A stretch of 47,125 nucleotides of DNA from an uncultured Hymenobacter sp. (GTDB lineage Bacteria; Bacteroidota; Bacteroidia; Cytophagales; Hymenobacteraceae). Location: assembly GCA_913778455.1 (NCBI GenBank), contig CAJYVK010000081.1, forward strand, positions 1-47,125. The letters are read 5' to 3'. The notes under the pieces are model-generated. The model worked only from the letters and a program-made list of their open reading frames with translations. It searched no databases and was not told where the DNA came from. The position numbers were made by a program, and so were the translations under genes. This document shows, piece by piece, positions 15,436 through 22,932 of this stretch (the stretch's first letter is position 1; the number at the start of each line of letters is the position of its first letter).

Positions 15436-16809
15436 ATGCCGCTCCCCAGTAGTAGCACCCCCGCGGTGCAAATTCAACAGTTTTACGATAAAGGCCTTGC
15501 CCATGCTTCCTACGCCATTCGGGCGGGCCGGCAGGTAGCCATCATCGACCCGGGTCGCGACCCGCAGCCCTACTACGATTTTGCCGACGAGCACGAGGCC
15601 GAGATAGTGGCCGTGATCGAGACGCACCCCCACGCCGACTTCGTGAGCAGCCACCTGGAAATCGCCCAGGAAACCGACGCCACCATTTATTGCAGCAAGC
15701 TGGTGGGCGCCCGCTACCCCCACCGCAAATTCGACGACGGCGACCGCATCAAGCTAGGTACCGTGGAGCTGCACGCCCTCAATACCCCCGGCCACTCGCC
15801 CGATAGCATCAGCGTCTTGCTGATGGACGACCTGGCCCAGACCCGCGCCGTCTTTACCGGCGATACGCTATTCGTGGGCGACGTGGGCCGGCCCGACCTG
15901 CGCGAAGACGAGGCCACCGGCGGCCACGCCCGCGAGGCCCTCGCCGCCCAGCTCTACACCAGCCTGCGCCAGAAGCTGATGGCCCTGCCCGCCAGCACTC
16001 GCGTGTACCCGGCCCACGGCCCTGGCTCGCTCTGCGGCAAAACCACCAGCCCCGACCTTGATAGCACCATCGGCAAGGAGCTGGCCACCAACTACGCCCT
16101 CCAGCCCATGTCGGAGGAAGAATTTATCAAGGTGCTGCTCGAAGACCAGCCCTTTATGCCCAAGTACTTCGGGCACGACGTGCAGCTCAACAAGCAAGGC
16201 GCGCCCAATTTTGAAGACAGTGTGCGGGCCGTACCGCGCCTGCCATCAAGTGCCGCGCTGGCCCCCGGGGTGCTCATCGTCGACACCCGCCCGGCCGCCA
16301 AGTTTCGCGCCGGCCACCTGCCGGGTGCCATCAACTTACAGGACGGCGGCAAGTTTGAAACCTGGCTGGGCTCGGTGGTTGGCCCGCAGGAGAAATTCTA
16401 CCTATTGGCCGACACCCAGATTCAACTCGACGCGGTACTGCGCAAAACCGCCAAAATCGGCTACGAGGGTAATATCAAAGGCGCTTTACTCGCCCCCTCG
16501 GCCCAGCCGGCGAAGAGCCCCACCGTGGACGTAGCTGCCGTGCACCAGCACCCCGAGCAGTTTACCATCGTGGACATCCGCAACCGCACCGAGGCCCACG
16601 ACCCGCTCTTTACCAACGCCCTGCTCATCCCGCTACCCGAACTGCGCGAGCGCGTGGGCGAGATCCCGACCGATAAGCCGGTGCTCGTGCACTGCGCCGG
16701 CGGCTACCGCTCGGCCGCCGGGGCCAGCATCATTGAGGCCGCCCGGCCAGGTGCGGCGGTGTTTGACTTGGGTGAGGCCGTGACGAAGTTTGTGCCGGTG
16801 GCTGGATAG
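15436..16809 (+). CDS. MBL-fold persulfide dioxygenase-like protein with two rhodanese domains
   Basis: The ATG at 15436 opens a 457-residue protein that fits the domain start; upstream in-frame sequence is spacer. Residues 1-240 are a metallo-beta-lactamase fold: T-H-P-H-A-D-F (64-69), T-P-G-H (His120), F-T-G-D (Asp143) and Y-P-A-H-G near 200. The ligand set His/His/Asp and the missing second-site His (F instead of H after A-D) match mono-iron ETHE1/CstB persulfide dioxygenases, which oxidise glutathione persulfide to sulfite. Two rhodanese domains follow; the first (about 270-375) has no catalytic Cys, and the second has V-H-C-A-G-G-Y-R-S (Cys420) and looks active. The protein probably detoxifies sulfide-derived persulfide. 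Confidence 0.85.
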   Translation: MPLPSSSTPAVQIQQFYDKGLAHASYAIRAGRQVAIIDPGRDPQPYYDFADEHEAEIVAVIETHPHADFVSSHLEIAQETDATIYCSKLVGARYPHRKFDDGDRIKLGTVELHALNTPGHSPDSISVLLMDDLAQTRAVFTGDTLFVGDVGRPDLREDEATGGHAREALAAQLYTSLRQKLMALPASTRVYPAHGPGSLCGKTTSPDLDSTIGKELATNYALQPMSEEEFIKVLLEDQPFMPKYFGHDVQLNKQGAPNFEDSVRAVPRLPSSAALAPGVLIVDTRPAAKFRAGHLPGAINLQDGGKFETWLGSVVGPQEKFYLLADTQIQLDAVLRKTAKIGYEGNIKGALLAPSAQPAKSPTVDVAAVHQHPEQFTIVDIRNRTEAHDPLFTNALLIPLPELRERVGEIPTDKPVLVHCAGGYRSAAGASIIEAARPGAAVFDLGEAVTKFVPVAG

Positions 16810-16849
16810 CTTAGCCTTTTCTTCTCTCGACTCAGCTGCCTGTCACCCT

Positions 16850-17314
16850 GTGAAAATATCGCTCAACGACTGGCTGCGACAAGGTACTATTCAACCCTTG
16901 CAATGGGGTGCCTCGCTGTCTGACTTCTTCAGCCTGTGGCCAGTTGAAGAAGAGAATTTCAAGCAGCTTATCAACCTGGGCTACCCATTTTTATGTCTGG
17001 ACAATATTGAGTTTTATTTTGAAGGTAACCACTTCAATCATCTTGCTGAACTCGTTATCAAAGTATGGTGCCTCTCTGAGAAAGAACCCTCTGCCTATTT
17101 CGACTACAACTGGCTGCGTGCTGGCTTGACCTATGCGCAGGTGCGGACGGCCTTATCTGAGTTGAATATTCTGCACGCCATAGAGAGAGGACCGGCCTAT
17201 AATACTCCTAATATAAGAACCGCCTCTGGTTGTCTTTTTGCCTTCTATGCCGATGATGAGCAAAGCGATGAGAATGTCATTCTAGCTAAAATATACCTGA
17301 CTGAACCCCACTAG
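16850..17314 (+). CDS. Hypothetical protein, immunity-like
   Basis: The GTG at 16850 (M-K-I-S-L-N-D-W) is the most natural start, 40 bases after the dioxygenase stop; an upstream in-frame start at 16790 would overlap that gene. The 154-residue product is not recognised. It has W-G-A-S-L-S-D-F-F near residue 19-27, a W-P-V-E-E-E helix, and a C-terminal strand F-A-F-Y-A-D-D-E. Proteins of this make-up are common as orphan immunity or contact-system accessory genes in Bacteroidota, but this is weak analogy. Base use is less GC-rich than in flanking metabolic genes, as for 14868-15230. Confidence 0.55.
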   Translation: MKISLNDWLRQGTIQPLQWGASLSDFFSLWPVEEENFKQLINLGYPFLCLDNIEFYFEGNHFNHLAELVIKVWCLSEKEPSAYFDYNWLRAGLTYAQVRTALSELNILHAIERGPAYNTPNIRTASGCLFAFYADDEQSDENVILAKIYLTEPH

Positions 17315-17379
17315 CTAGGCTAGTACTCTACCTTGCTATCGGAGCCAGGCAATCTTATTCCATTGGTCAGTCACTTTCG

Positions 17380-17415
17380 GCGGGGGTAAGTATGGGTTTC
17401 CCAGCTTACCCCCGC
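17380..17415. repeat. Inverted repeat in the spacer upstream of the first aldo/keto reductase
   Basis: GCGGGGGTAAG (17380-17390) pairs exactly with CTTACCCCCGC (17405-17415) around a 14-nt loop. No T-run follows, so it may end transcription of the 16850-17314 gene inefficiently or serve as an operator. The surrounding 210-bp spacer shows nothing else except the candidate -7 box. Confidence 0.5.
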
Positions 17416-17470
17416 TGTATTGTATAGCACAAACCGCAATTCGTATACTACCACCCGCTAGCCCGGCTAA

Positions 17471-17478
17471 GACCTTTG
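17471..17478 (+). promoter_or_regulatory. Candidate -7 box (GACCTTTG) for the first aldo/keto reductase
   Basis: GACCTTTG differs from the Bacteroidota TAnnTTTG box only in the first base. It ends 47 bases before the ATG at 17525, and an identical box ends 44 bases before the second aldo/keto reductase, which raises its credibility. Confidence 0.35.
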
Positions 17479-17524
17479 TGGGGCCACCCCGTTGTAGCCA
17501 ACGGCCAATCCTAACCCCACTCCC

Positions 17525-18583
17525 ATGTCACTTACCGATTTTCGCGCGCTGGGCCGCTCGGGCTTAGTAGTGAGCCCGCTAGCATTGGGCACCATGACGT
17601 TCGGCACCGCCCGCTGGGGCTCTGCTGACGACGTATCACAGGCTATTTTCAATGCCTACGTTGACGCGGGCGGTAACTTCGTGGATACGGCCGACGTGTA
17701 CGCCGGCGGGCGCAGCGAGGAGCTGCTGGGCGGCTACCTCGCCGACCGTAACCTGCGCGATAATATCGTGCTGGCGACCAAGTTTGGCTTCAACGCCCAG
17801 GCTGGCAACCCCAATGCCAGCGGCAACGGCCGCAAGAACATTCACCGCGCCCTCGAAGGCTCGCTGCGCCGCCTGCGCACCGACTACGTGGACCTCTACT
17901 GGCTGCACGTGTGGGACACGGTGACGCCCGTGGAAGAAGTACTGCAAACCCTAGGCGACCTCGTGCGAGTTGGTAAAATTCGCTATTTCGGCTTTTCTGA
18001 CATGCCCGCCTGGTACACCGCCAAGGCCGCGGCGCTGGTCGCCGCGCACGGCGTGCCCGGCCCCATTGCCATGCAATTGGCCTACTCACTGGTCGAGCGC
18101 AACATCGAGCGCGAGCACCTGCCCGCTGCCCGCGAGGCCGGCCTCGGGCTAACGCCGTGGAGCCCACTGGCGGCCGGCTTTCTGGCGGGCAAGTACCAGC
18201 GGGCTGAGAACGGCGCCACCGGCCCGGGTCGGCTCAGCGGCCCCAATCCGTTTGGCAATACGCTGTTTACCGACCGCAACTGGCGCATCCTGGACGCGCT
18301 GCGGCCGGTGGCCGCGCAGCTCGACCGCCCGCTGGCGCAGGTGGCGCTGGCCTGGGTGCTGGCCCAGCCGGGCGTGAGCGCCCCCATCGTGGGGGCCAGC
18401 CAGGAGGCGCAGCTGCGCGACAGCCTGGCGGCGCTCGCTATCCGCTTCACGCCCGAGCAGCTGCGCGCCCTCGACGAGGCCAGCGCCCCCGAAATGGTAT
18501 TCCCCTACGGCATCTTCACGCCGGCGGGAGTAAAGGGCGTATTTGGAGGCACTACGGTACGGAGTGGTCATTGGGCAGTGTAA
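17525..18583 (+). CDS. Aldo/keto reductase
   Basis: The 352-residue protein has the aldo/keto reductase barrel signature and the complete catalytic tetrad: Asp54 and Tyr59 (N-F-V-D-T-A-D-V-Y), Lys86 (L-A-T-K-F) and His128 (W-L-H-V-W). Cofactor-site residues for NADPH are seen near the C-terminus (P-I-V-G-A-S). The family reduces aldehydes and ketones or oxidises alcohols; the substrate is unknown. The stop codon TAA (18581-18583) is the first part of an inverted-repeat element, so the last residues S-G-H-W-A-V may differ from relatives. A second, different reductase of the same family follows, then an AraC regulator in the same direction. Confidence 0.9.
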   Translation: MSLTDFRALGRSGLVVSPLALGTMTFGTARWGSADDVSQAIFNAYVDAGGNFVDTADVYAGGRSEELLGGYLADRNLRDNIVLATKFGFNAQAGNPNASGNGRKNIHRALEGSLRRLRTDYVDLYWLHVWDTVTPVEEVLQTLGDLVRVGKIRYFGFSDMPAWYTAKAAALVAAHGVPGPIAMQLAYSLVERNIEREHLPAAREAGLGLTPWSPLAAGFLAGKYQRAENGATGPGRLSGPNPFGNTLFTDRNWRILDALRPVAAQLDRPLAQVALAWVLAQPGVSAPIVGASQEAQLRDSLAALAIRFTPEQLRALDEASAPEMVFPYGIFTPAGVKGVFGGTTVRSGHWAV

Positions 18584-18656
18584 CACCAAGCTCCGGCTTG
18601 GTGAAGCGTTTGAGCAAGCTCGCCCGACGCCTTACCAAGCCGGAGCTTGGTATTAC
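18580..18656. repeat. Interspersed inverted-repeat element, copy 2 (25-27-25 nt)
   Basis: Arms 18580-18604 and 18632-18656 flank a 27-nt spacer that shares GCAAGC and the ending GACGCC with copy 1 at 219-295. Arm lengths and spacer length are identical to copy 1. The left arm begins GTAACACCAAG, and its TAA is the stop codon of the first aldo/keto reductase. Confidence 0.8.
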
Positions 18657-18717
18657 AACCCCCGTTTTGTGTTGCAGAAGCGCGGGTTTGTATAGCCCCG
18701 GCCGGAGCCGCTGCCCG

Positions 18718-18725
18718 GACCTTTG
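18718..18725 (+). promoter_or_regulatory. Candidate -7 box (GACCTTTG) for the second aldo/keto reductase
   Basis: The octamer is identical to the one before the first reductase and ends 44 bases before the ATG at 18769. With the repeat element in between, it suggests the second gene has its own promoter. Confidence 0.35.
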
Positions 18726-18768
18726 CAAGGTTAACTCCTTTTCCAAAAACCTTCCTAAGCAACGCAGT

Positions 18769-19764
18769 ATGAGCACCATCAAACAAGTACCGCTGGGCAC
18801 GCAGGGCCTGCACGTTTCCGTCGAAGGCCTGGGCTGCATGGGCATGACGGGCGGGGTCAATGGCATGAGCGTGTACGGCGAGGCCGACGAGGCCGAGAGC
18901 CTGGCGACTTTGCACCGCGCCCTGGAGCTGGGCGTTACCCTGCTCGACACGGCCGACCTCTACGGCCCGCTCAAGAACGAGCGCCTGGTGGCCAAGGTCC
19001 TGGCCGGCCAGCGCGAACGCTTCACTGTCGCCACTAAATTCGGCTTCGAGATCGATGACAACGAGCAGTGGACCGGCGGCTACAACGGCCGGCCCGCGTA
19101 CGTGCGCAAGTCTATCGAGCGCTCGCTGCGCAACCTGGGCACCGACTACGTAGACCTCTACTACCTGCACCGCGTGGATCCCGCCACGCCCATCGAGGAA
19201 ACCGTGGGGGCTATGAGCCGCCTCGTGGAAGAAGGCAAGGTGCGCTACCTGGGCCTGAGCGAGGTGCCAGCCGACGTACTGCGCCGGGCCCACGCCGTAC
19301 ATCCCATCTCGGCCCTGCAAAGCGAATACTCCCTCTTTGACCGCCGGGTGGAGGATGAGGGTATCATCCAAGCAGCCCGGGAACTGGGCATTGGCTTCGT
19401 CGCGTACTCGCCGCTGGGCCGGGGCTTCTTATCAGGCGACATCAAAACACCCGACGACTTCGAGGCCAACGACTCGCGGCGCTTTTTCCCGCGCTACCAA
19501 GGGGATAATTTCTACCAAAATCTGGCGCTGGTAGAAAAACTAAAGGCCCAGGCGGAGGCTAAGGGCGTAACTCCCGCGCAGCTCGCGCTGGCCTGGGTGC
19601 TGGCGCAGGACGTGGTAGTGATACCCGGCACCAAGCGCCGTAAGTATTTGGAAGCTAACGTAGCCGCCGCCAGCCTCGTACTCAGCCCCGCCGAACTGGC
19701 CGAGCTCGATGCGTTGATGCCCGCCGGTAGCGCGGTGGGCGCTGCTTATCCGGCTGGGTTGTAG
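18769..19764 (+). CDS. Aldo/keto reductase (AKR13-like)
   Basis: The ATG at 18769 gives 331 residues; in-frame sequence upstream runs into the repeat element and is not coding. The tetrad is complete: Asp60 and Tyr65 (L-L-D-T-A-D-L-Y), Lys90 (V-A-T-K-F) and His134 (Y-Y-L-H-R). The start G-T-Q-G-L-x-V-S and G-L-G-C-M-G-M-T, and the C-terminal V-V-I-P-G-T-K-R, are those of the widespread AKR13-type NADPH reductases. It shares only general family resemblance with the reductase at 17525, so the pair is not a recent duplication. Confidence 0.9.
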   Translation: MSTIKQVPLGTQGLHVSVEGLGCMGMTGGVNGMSVYGEADEAESLATLHRALELGVTLLDTADLYGPLKNERLVAKVLAGQRERFTVATKFGFEIDDNEQWTGGYNGRPAYVRKSIERSLRNLGTDYVDLYYLHRVDPATPIEETVGAMSRLVEEGKVRYLGLSEVPADVLRRAHAVHPISALQSEYSLFDRRVEDEGIIQAARELGIGFVAYSPLGRGFLSGDIKTPDDFEANDSRRFFPRYQGDNFYQNLALVEKLKAQAEAKGVTPAQLALAWVLAQDVVVIPGTKRRKYLEANVAAASLVLSPAELAELDALMPAGSAVGAAYPAGL

Positions 19765-19783
19765 GAATGCCTTCGTATTTTCT

Positions 19784-19874
19784 CGCAGTGTTTCGCGGTG
19801 CTAAAGCGCAGTGTTTCGCAGTGCTAGGCAAACACCGCGAAACATTACGCTCTTAACCCTGCGAAACACTGCGC
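19784..19874. repeat. Composite inverted repeats of a CGCAGTGTTTCGC unit
   Basis: The unit CGCAGTGTTTCGC occurs twice directly (19784 and 19807) and in inverted form at 19861-19873; a variant TGTTTCGCGGTG (19789-19800) is inverted at 19833-19844. Arms of 12 to 14 nt match perfectly and can pair in more than one way. The element fills the spacer between the second aldo/keto reductase and the AraC gene. Confidence 0.65.
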
Positions 19875-19894
19875 GAAACCAACATCCACACCAC

Positions 19895-20809
19895 ATGAAA
19901 CAACCCGCCCGCGCCTTCAAGGAGCTAGCCACGGTATCGGATTTCACCCGGCATTTCGGCTTTCCGCCCCCCGCCCACCCGCTGCTCACCATCATCGACC
20001 TGGAAAAGACGCGCCACCAGCCCCCGGTACCCGGGCCGGTACTGCGACAGCTCTACATTATTACGCTCAAGAAAAATCTCAAGGGCCTGCTGCATTACGG
20101 GCACCGGGCCTACGATTTCAGCGCGGGCGTGCTGGCCTTCTACGCGCCGGGGCAGCTTTGCGAGAGTAGCGCCACCGTCGATACCTCGGAGCTAAGCGGC
20201 TGGATGATAGTCTTTCACCCCGACCTGCTGCACAAATACCCGCTGGCCAAGAAAATGGCGGGCTACAACTTCTTCTCGTACCAGGTGCACGAGGCGCTGC
20301 ACCTCTCAGCCAGCGAGGAAGAGCAGCTCAACGACCTGCTTATTCCCCTGCGGCGCGAGCACGCCCAGCCCATCGACGCCTTCAGCCAGGACGTGCTGGT
20401 GTCGCAGCTAGAGGTACTGCTCAACTACGCCAACCGCTTCTACCACCGGCAGTTTCTGACGCGGCGGCCGGCCGAGCACGACTTGCTTAGCCGCTTCGAG
20501 GAGCTGCTCAACGCCTACTTTGCCCGGCCCGACGGCCAGCCCCTGCCTACGGTGCAACACTTCGCCGACGCCCTGCACGTGTCGCCGGCCTACCTCAGCG
20601 ACATGCTGCGCTCGCTCACCGGCCAGAATACGCAGCAGCACATTCACCAGGCGCTGATTGAGCGGGCCAAGCAGTTACTGCTCAGCACCTCACTCACCGT
20701 CAACGAGGCCGCGTTCCGGCTGGGGTTCGAATACCCGCAGTATTTCAGCCGCTTGTTTAAAAATAAAACCGGCCTGACGCCGGCCGCCTTTCGGTTTTCG
20801 GCGCAGTAG
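19895..20809 (+). CDS. AraC-family transcriptional regulator
   Basis: The ATG at 19895 gives 304 residues; earlier in-frame sequence lies inside the repeat. The N-terminal 180 residues form a cupin-like sensing domain (L-A-F-Y-A-P-G-Q, then F-H-P-D-L-L). The C-terminal 100 residues are the AraC double helix-turn-helix: F-A-D-A-L-H-V-S-P-A-Y-L-S-D (first HTH) and V-N-E-A-A-F-R-L-G-F-E-Y-P-Q-Y-F-S-R-L-F (second HTH), then G-L-T-P-A-A-F-R. Regulators of this type often control nearby aldo/keto reductases, and the layout (two reductases then the regulator, same direction) supports that inference. No specific operator could be identified. Confidence 0.9.
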   Translation: MKQPARAFKELATVSDFTRHFGFPPPAHPLLTIIDLEKTRHQPPVPGPVLRQLYIITLKKNLKGLLHYGHRAYDFSAGVLAFYAPGQLCESSATVDTSELSGWMIVFHPDLLHKYPLAKKMAGYNFFSYQVHEALHLSASEEEQLNDLLIPLRREHAQPIDAFSQDVLVSQLEVLLNYANRFYHRQFLTRRPAEHDLLSRFEELLNAYFARPDGQPLPTVQHFADALHVSPAYLSDMLRSLTGQNTQQHIHQALIERAKQLLLSTSLTVNEAAFRLGFEYPQYFSRLFKNKTGLTPAAFRFSAQ

Positions 20810-20821
20810 CCAGCCCGCGAC

Positions 20822-21541
20822 CTAGGCCCGCACCAGGCGGTCGGTACGCCACAGGGGCAGCAGCTCGGGGTGGGTATCGACGTTCATGCAGAACGTGAAA
20901 TCGTCGTGCGCCTCCAGCGCGTTGAGCCGGCGCACGGCCGCCGATTGCAGCAGGTATTCGGGCCACTTGGGCTTGGCATCCTGCCAGAGGTGCAGGGCCG
21001 CCAGCGCGGCATCGGAGGTGGTGATGTCGAAGCCCATCGGCGCTAGCCGCTCGGCCAGCGCCCCGCCGAAGAGGCTGTCTTCGAGGCAAAAGTTACCCTT
21101 CCAGCCGGCGCACACCACCAGCACGTCGCGGCCCTGCGCCACGCAGAAATCGGCCACCGCGCTCAGGTTGAGAAAGGCGCCGCACACGATGGCTTCGGCG
21201 GCCAGCGACCGACGCAACGCCAGCGTGCCATTGGTGGTGCTGATGGCCAGCCCCCGGCCCTGCACCGCAATTTTACCATCGAGAAAGCCGAAGGGCGAGT
21301 TGCCCAAATCGAAGCCCGCGGCGGCAATCCCGTCGCGCTCGGCCGCCGTGATGTAGCCGTACTCGCGCCCCAGCGCGGCGCACTCCTCAAGCGTAGCCGT
21401 GGGAAAAACCTCCGTCACGCCCGCCGCCAGCGCCGTTACGATGGTACTGGTAGCGCGCAGCACGTCCACGATAACGGCCACCCGGCCGCGCAAATCATAC
21501 AGCGGCAGCAGATCAGGAGAGAAGCAAACGTCTAGTTTCAA
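20822..21541 (-). CDS. comB: 2-phosphosulfolactate phosphatase family protein (ComB-like)
   Basis: The 239-residue product starts at a TTG (21541); no ATG or GTG offers a better start, and a stop lies just upstream in frame. The motifs V-I-V-D-V-L-R-A-T-S-T-I (about residues 21-32) and T-T-N-G-T-L-A-L (about 105), followed by V-V-C-A-G-W-K-G-N-F-C-L-E-D, are those of ComB, which dephosphorylates 2-phosphosulfolactate, a step in coenzyme M synthesis in methanogens. In bacteria the role is unclear; sulfolactate could feed sulfonate or sulfonolipid metabolism. The gene follows gcvT on the same strand, but a nested palindrome fills the spacer and ends only 3 bases before the TTG. It is convergent with the AraC gene, 12 bases apart. 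Confidence 0.85.
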   Translation of the reverse strand: MKLDVCFSPDLLPLYDLRGRVAVIVDVLRATSTIVTALAAGVTEVFPTATLEECAALGREYGYITAAERDGIAAAGFDLGNSPFGFLDGKIAVQGRGLAISTTNGTLALRRSLAAEAIVCGAFLNLSAVADFCVAQGRDVLVVCAGWKGNFCLEDSLFGGALAERLAPMGFDITTSDAALAALHLWQDAKPKWPEYLLQSAAVRRLNALEAHDDFTFCMNVDTHPELLPLWRTDRLVRA

Positions 21542-21543
21542 AA

Positions 21544-21711
21544 GAGTTATGAATTATGAGTTAGAAGTTATGAGTTAGGGTATGAATAGGCTCGTTGGAA
21601 GGGTGGCCCCCATAGCCGCCCTTCCAACGAGCCTCAAGCTAAAAGCATGACCATTGCGCCGAGATTACACTCGCCGCCAACTCATAACTTCTAACTTTTA
21701 ACTCATAACTC
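21544..21711. repeat. Nested palindromic element between gcvT and comB
   Basis: Outer arms 21544-21575 and 21680-21711 (32 nt, 29 matching) are built of GAGTTATGA/AGTTAGAAG units. Inside them is a perfect 15-nt inverted repeat (21589-21603 with 21619-21633, GGCTCGTTGGAAGGG) around a 15-nt loop. The outer right arm includes the first two bases of the gcvT stop codon (21710-21712, read on the minus strand), and the outer left arm begins 3 bases from the comB start. The build resembles the nested element at 4861-5040 but the sequences differ. Confidence 0.8.
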
Positions 21712-22816
21712 ACTCTGTACCTGCTACCAGCGGGAGCTTGCTCACCGTGGCGGGTAGGTTTTTGCCGCGCACCTGCACGAAGATTTTGGTGCCGGGGCTG
21801 GCCAGCTCGGTTTTCACGTAGCCCAGACCGATGCCCTTGCCGAGGCTGGGCGACTGCCCGCCGCTCGTGACTTCGCCGATGGCGTTGCCCTCGGCATCGA
21901 CCAGCGGATAGTGGCTGCGGGGCAGGCCCCCGGGACCGTCCATCACGAAGCCCACCAGCTTGCGCTGCACGCCGGCGGCTTTCTGGGCCTTGAGGGCTTC
22001 GCTGTTGGTGAAATCCTTAGTGAATTTGGTAATCCAGCCCAGACCGGCTTCGAGGGGCGAGGTAGTGTCGTCGATGTCGTTGCCGTAGAGGCAATAGCCC
22101 ATTTCGAGGCGCAGGGTATCGCGGGCACCCAGCCCAATGGGCTTCAGACCGAAGGGCTTACCAGCTTCCATAATCTGCTCCCACACGGCGGCGGCGTGCT
22201 CGTTGGGCACGTACAGCTCGAAGCCGCCCGCCCCAGTGTAGCCCGTGGCCGAGATAATAACACCCGGCGCACCGGCAAACGTACCCTGCACGAAGCTGTA
22301 GTACGGAATGGCCGTGAGGTCTACGTCGGTGAGCGAGCGCAGCGCCTCGGCGGCCTTGGGGCCTTGCACGGCAAACAGGCTAAGCTGGTCGGAAACGTTC
22401 TCCAGCTCGGCACCGCTGGTGTTGTGGGCTTGCAGCCAGTTCCAGTCTTTTTCGATATTGGAAGCGTTGACTACCAAGAAGTAGTCTTCTTCGGCCAGCT
22501 TGTACACGAGCAGGTCGTCTACGATGCCCCCCTCGGCATTGGGTAGGCAGGAATACTGCGCTTTACCGGGCTGGAGCTTGCTGGCGTCGTTGCTGGTCGT
22601 GCGCTGAATGAGGTCAAGGGCGTAGGGGCCGCGCACCCGGAACTCGCCCATGTGCGATACGTCGAAGATGCCCACGCCGCGCCGCACGGTGTGGTGTTCC
22701 TCCAGGTCGGAGGAGTAGCGCACGGGCATGGCGTAGCCGGCAAAGGGAACAATTTTGGCACCCAGCTGCTGGTGAACAGCGTGCAGGGCAACGGTTTTAA
22801 GCGGGGTAGCTTCCAT
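21710..22816 (-). CDS. gcvT: Glycine cleavage system aminomethyltransferase (T protein)
   Basis: The ATG at 22816 gives 368 residues, the usual length; upstream in-frame sequence is not conserved-looking. The start [28 protein letters not shown] beginning is the T-protein signature, with [11 protein letters not shown] (about residues 49-59), A-Q-Y-S-C-L and G-G-I-V-D-D-L (about 95-110), [12 protein letters not shown] (about 190), and [13 protein letters not shown] (about 230). It transfers the methylene of the aminomethyl-lipoyl H protein to tetrahydrofolate and releases ammonia. No other gcv gene is nearby. The stop overlaps a palindromic repeat. Confidence 0.95.
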   Translation of the reverse strand: MEATPLKTVALHAVHQQLGAKIVPFAGYAMPVRYSSDLEEHHTVRRGVGIFDVSHMGEFRVRGPYALDLIQRTTSNDASKLQPGKAQYSCLPNAEGGIVDDLLVYKLAEEDYFLVVNASNIEKDWNWLQAHNTSGAELENVSDQLSLFAVQGPKAAEALRSLTDVDLTAIPYYSFVQGTFAGAPGVIISATGYTGAGGFELYVPNEHAAAVWEQIMEAGKPFGLKPIGLGARDTLRLEMGYCLYGNDIDDTTSPLEAGLGWITKFTKDFTNSEALKAQKAAGVQRKLVGFVMDGPGGLPRSHYPLVDAEGNAIGEVTSGGQSPSLGKGIGLGYVKTELASPGTKIFVQVRGKNLPATVSKLPLVAGTE

Positions 22817-22920
22817 GAGAAAGGGGAGCTGCGCCGGGACTGATTGCCAGGCCCGGCCAAGCGGCCACAAAGCTACTCCGCACCCGCGCAATGCCGCCGG
22901 CCGCCGGCGGTCCCTACCCG

Positions 22921-22928
22921 TACCTTTG
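22921..22928 (+). promoter_or_regulatory. Candidate -7 box (TACCTTTG) for the CZB-kinase-regulator operon
   Basis: TACCTTTG fits TAnnTTTG exactly but ends only 4 bases before the ATG at 22933, so the transcript would have almost no leader. No -33 TTTG is seen in the GC-rich sequence upstream. Confidence 0.35.
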
Positions 22929-22932
22929 TTTT

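Noticed and set aside
219..18656. Repeat copies as phage or integron attachment sites bounding an 18-kb island
   Set aside because: No integrase, transposase or phage gene lies between them and genes inside are ordinary chromosomal ones; internal inverted symmetry fits a dispersed repeat better.
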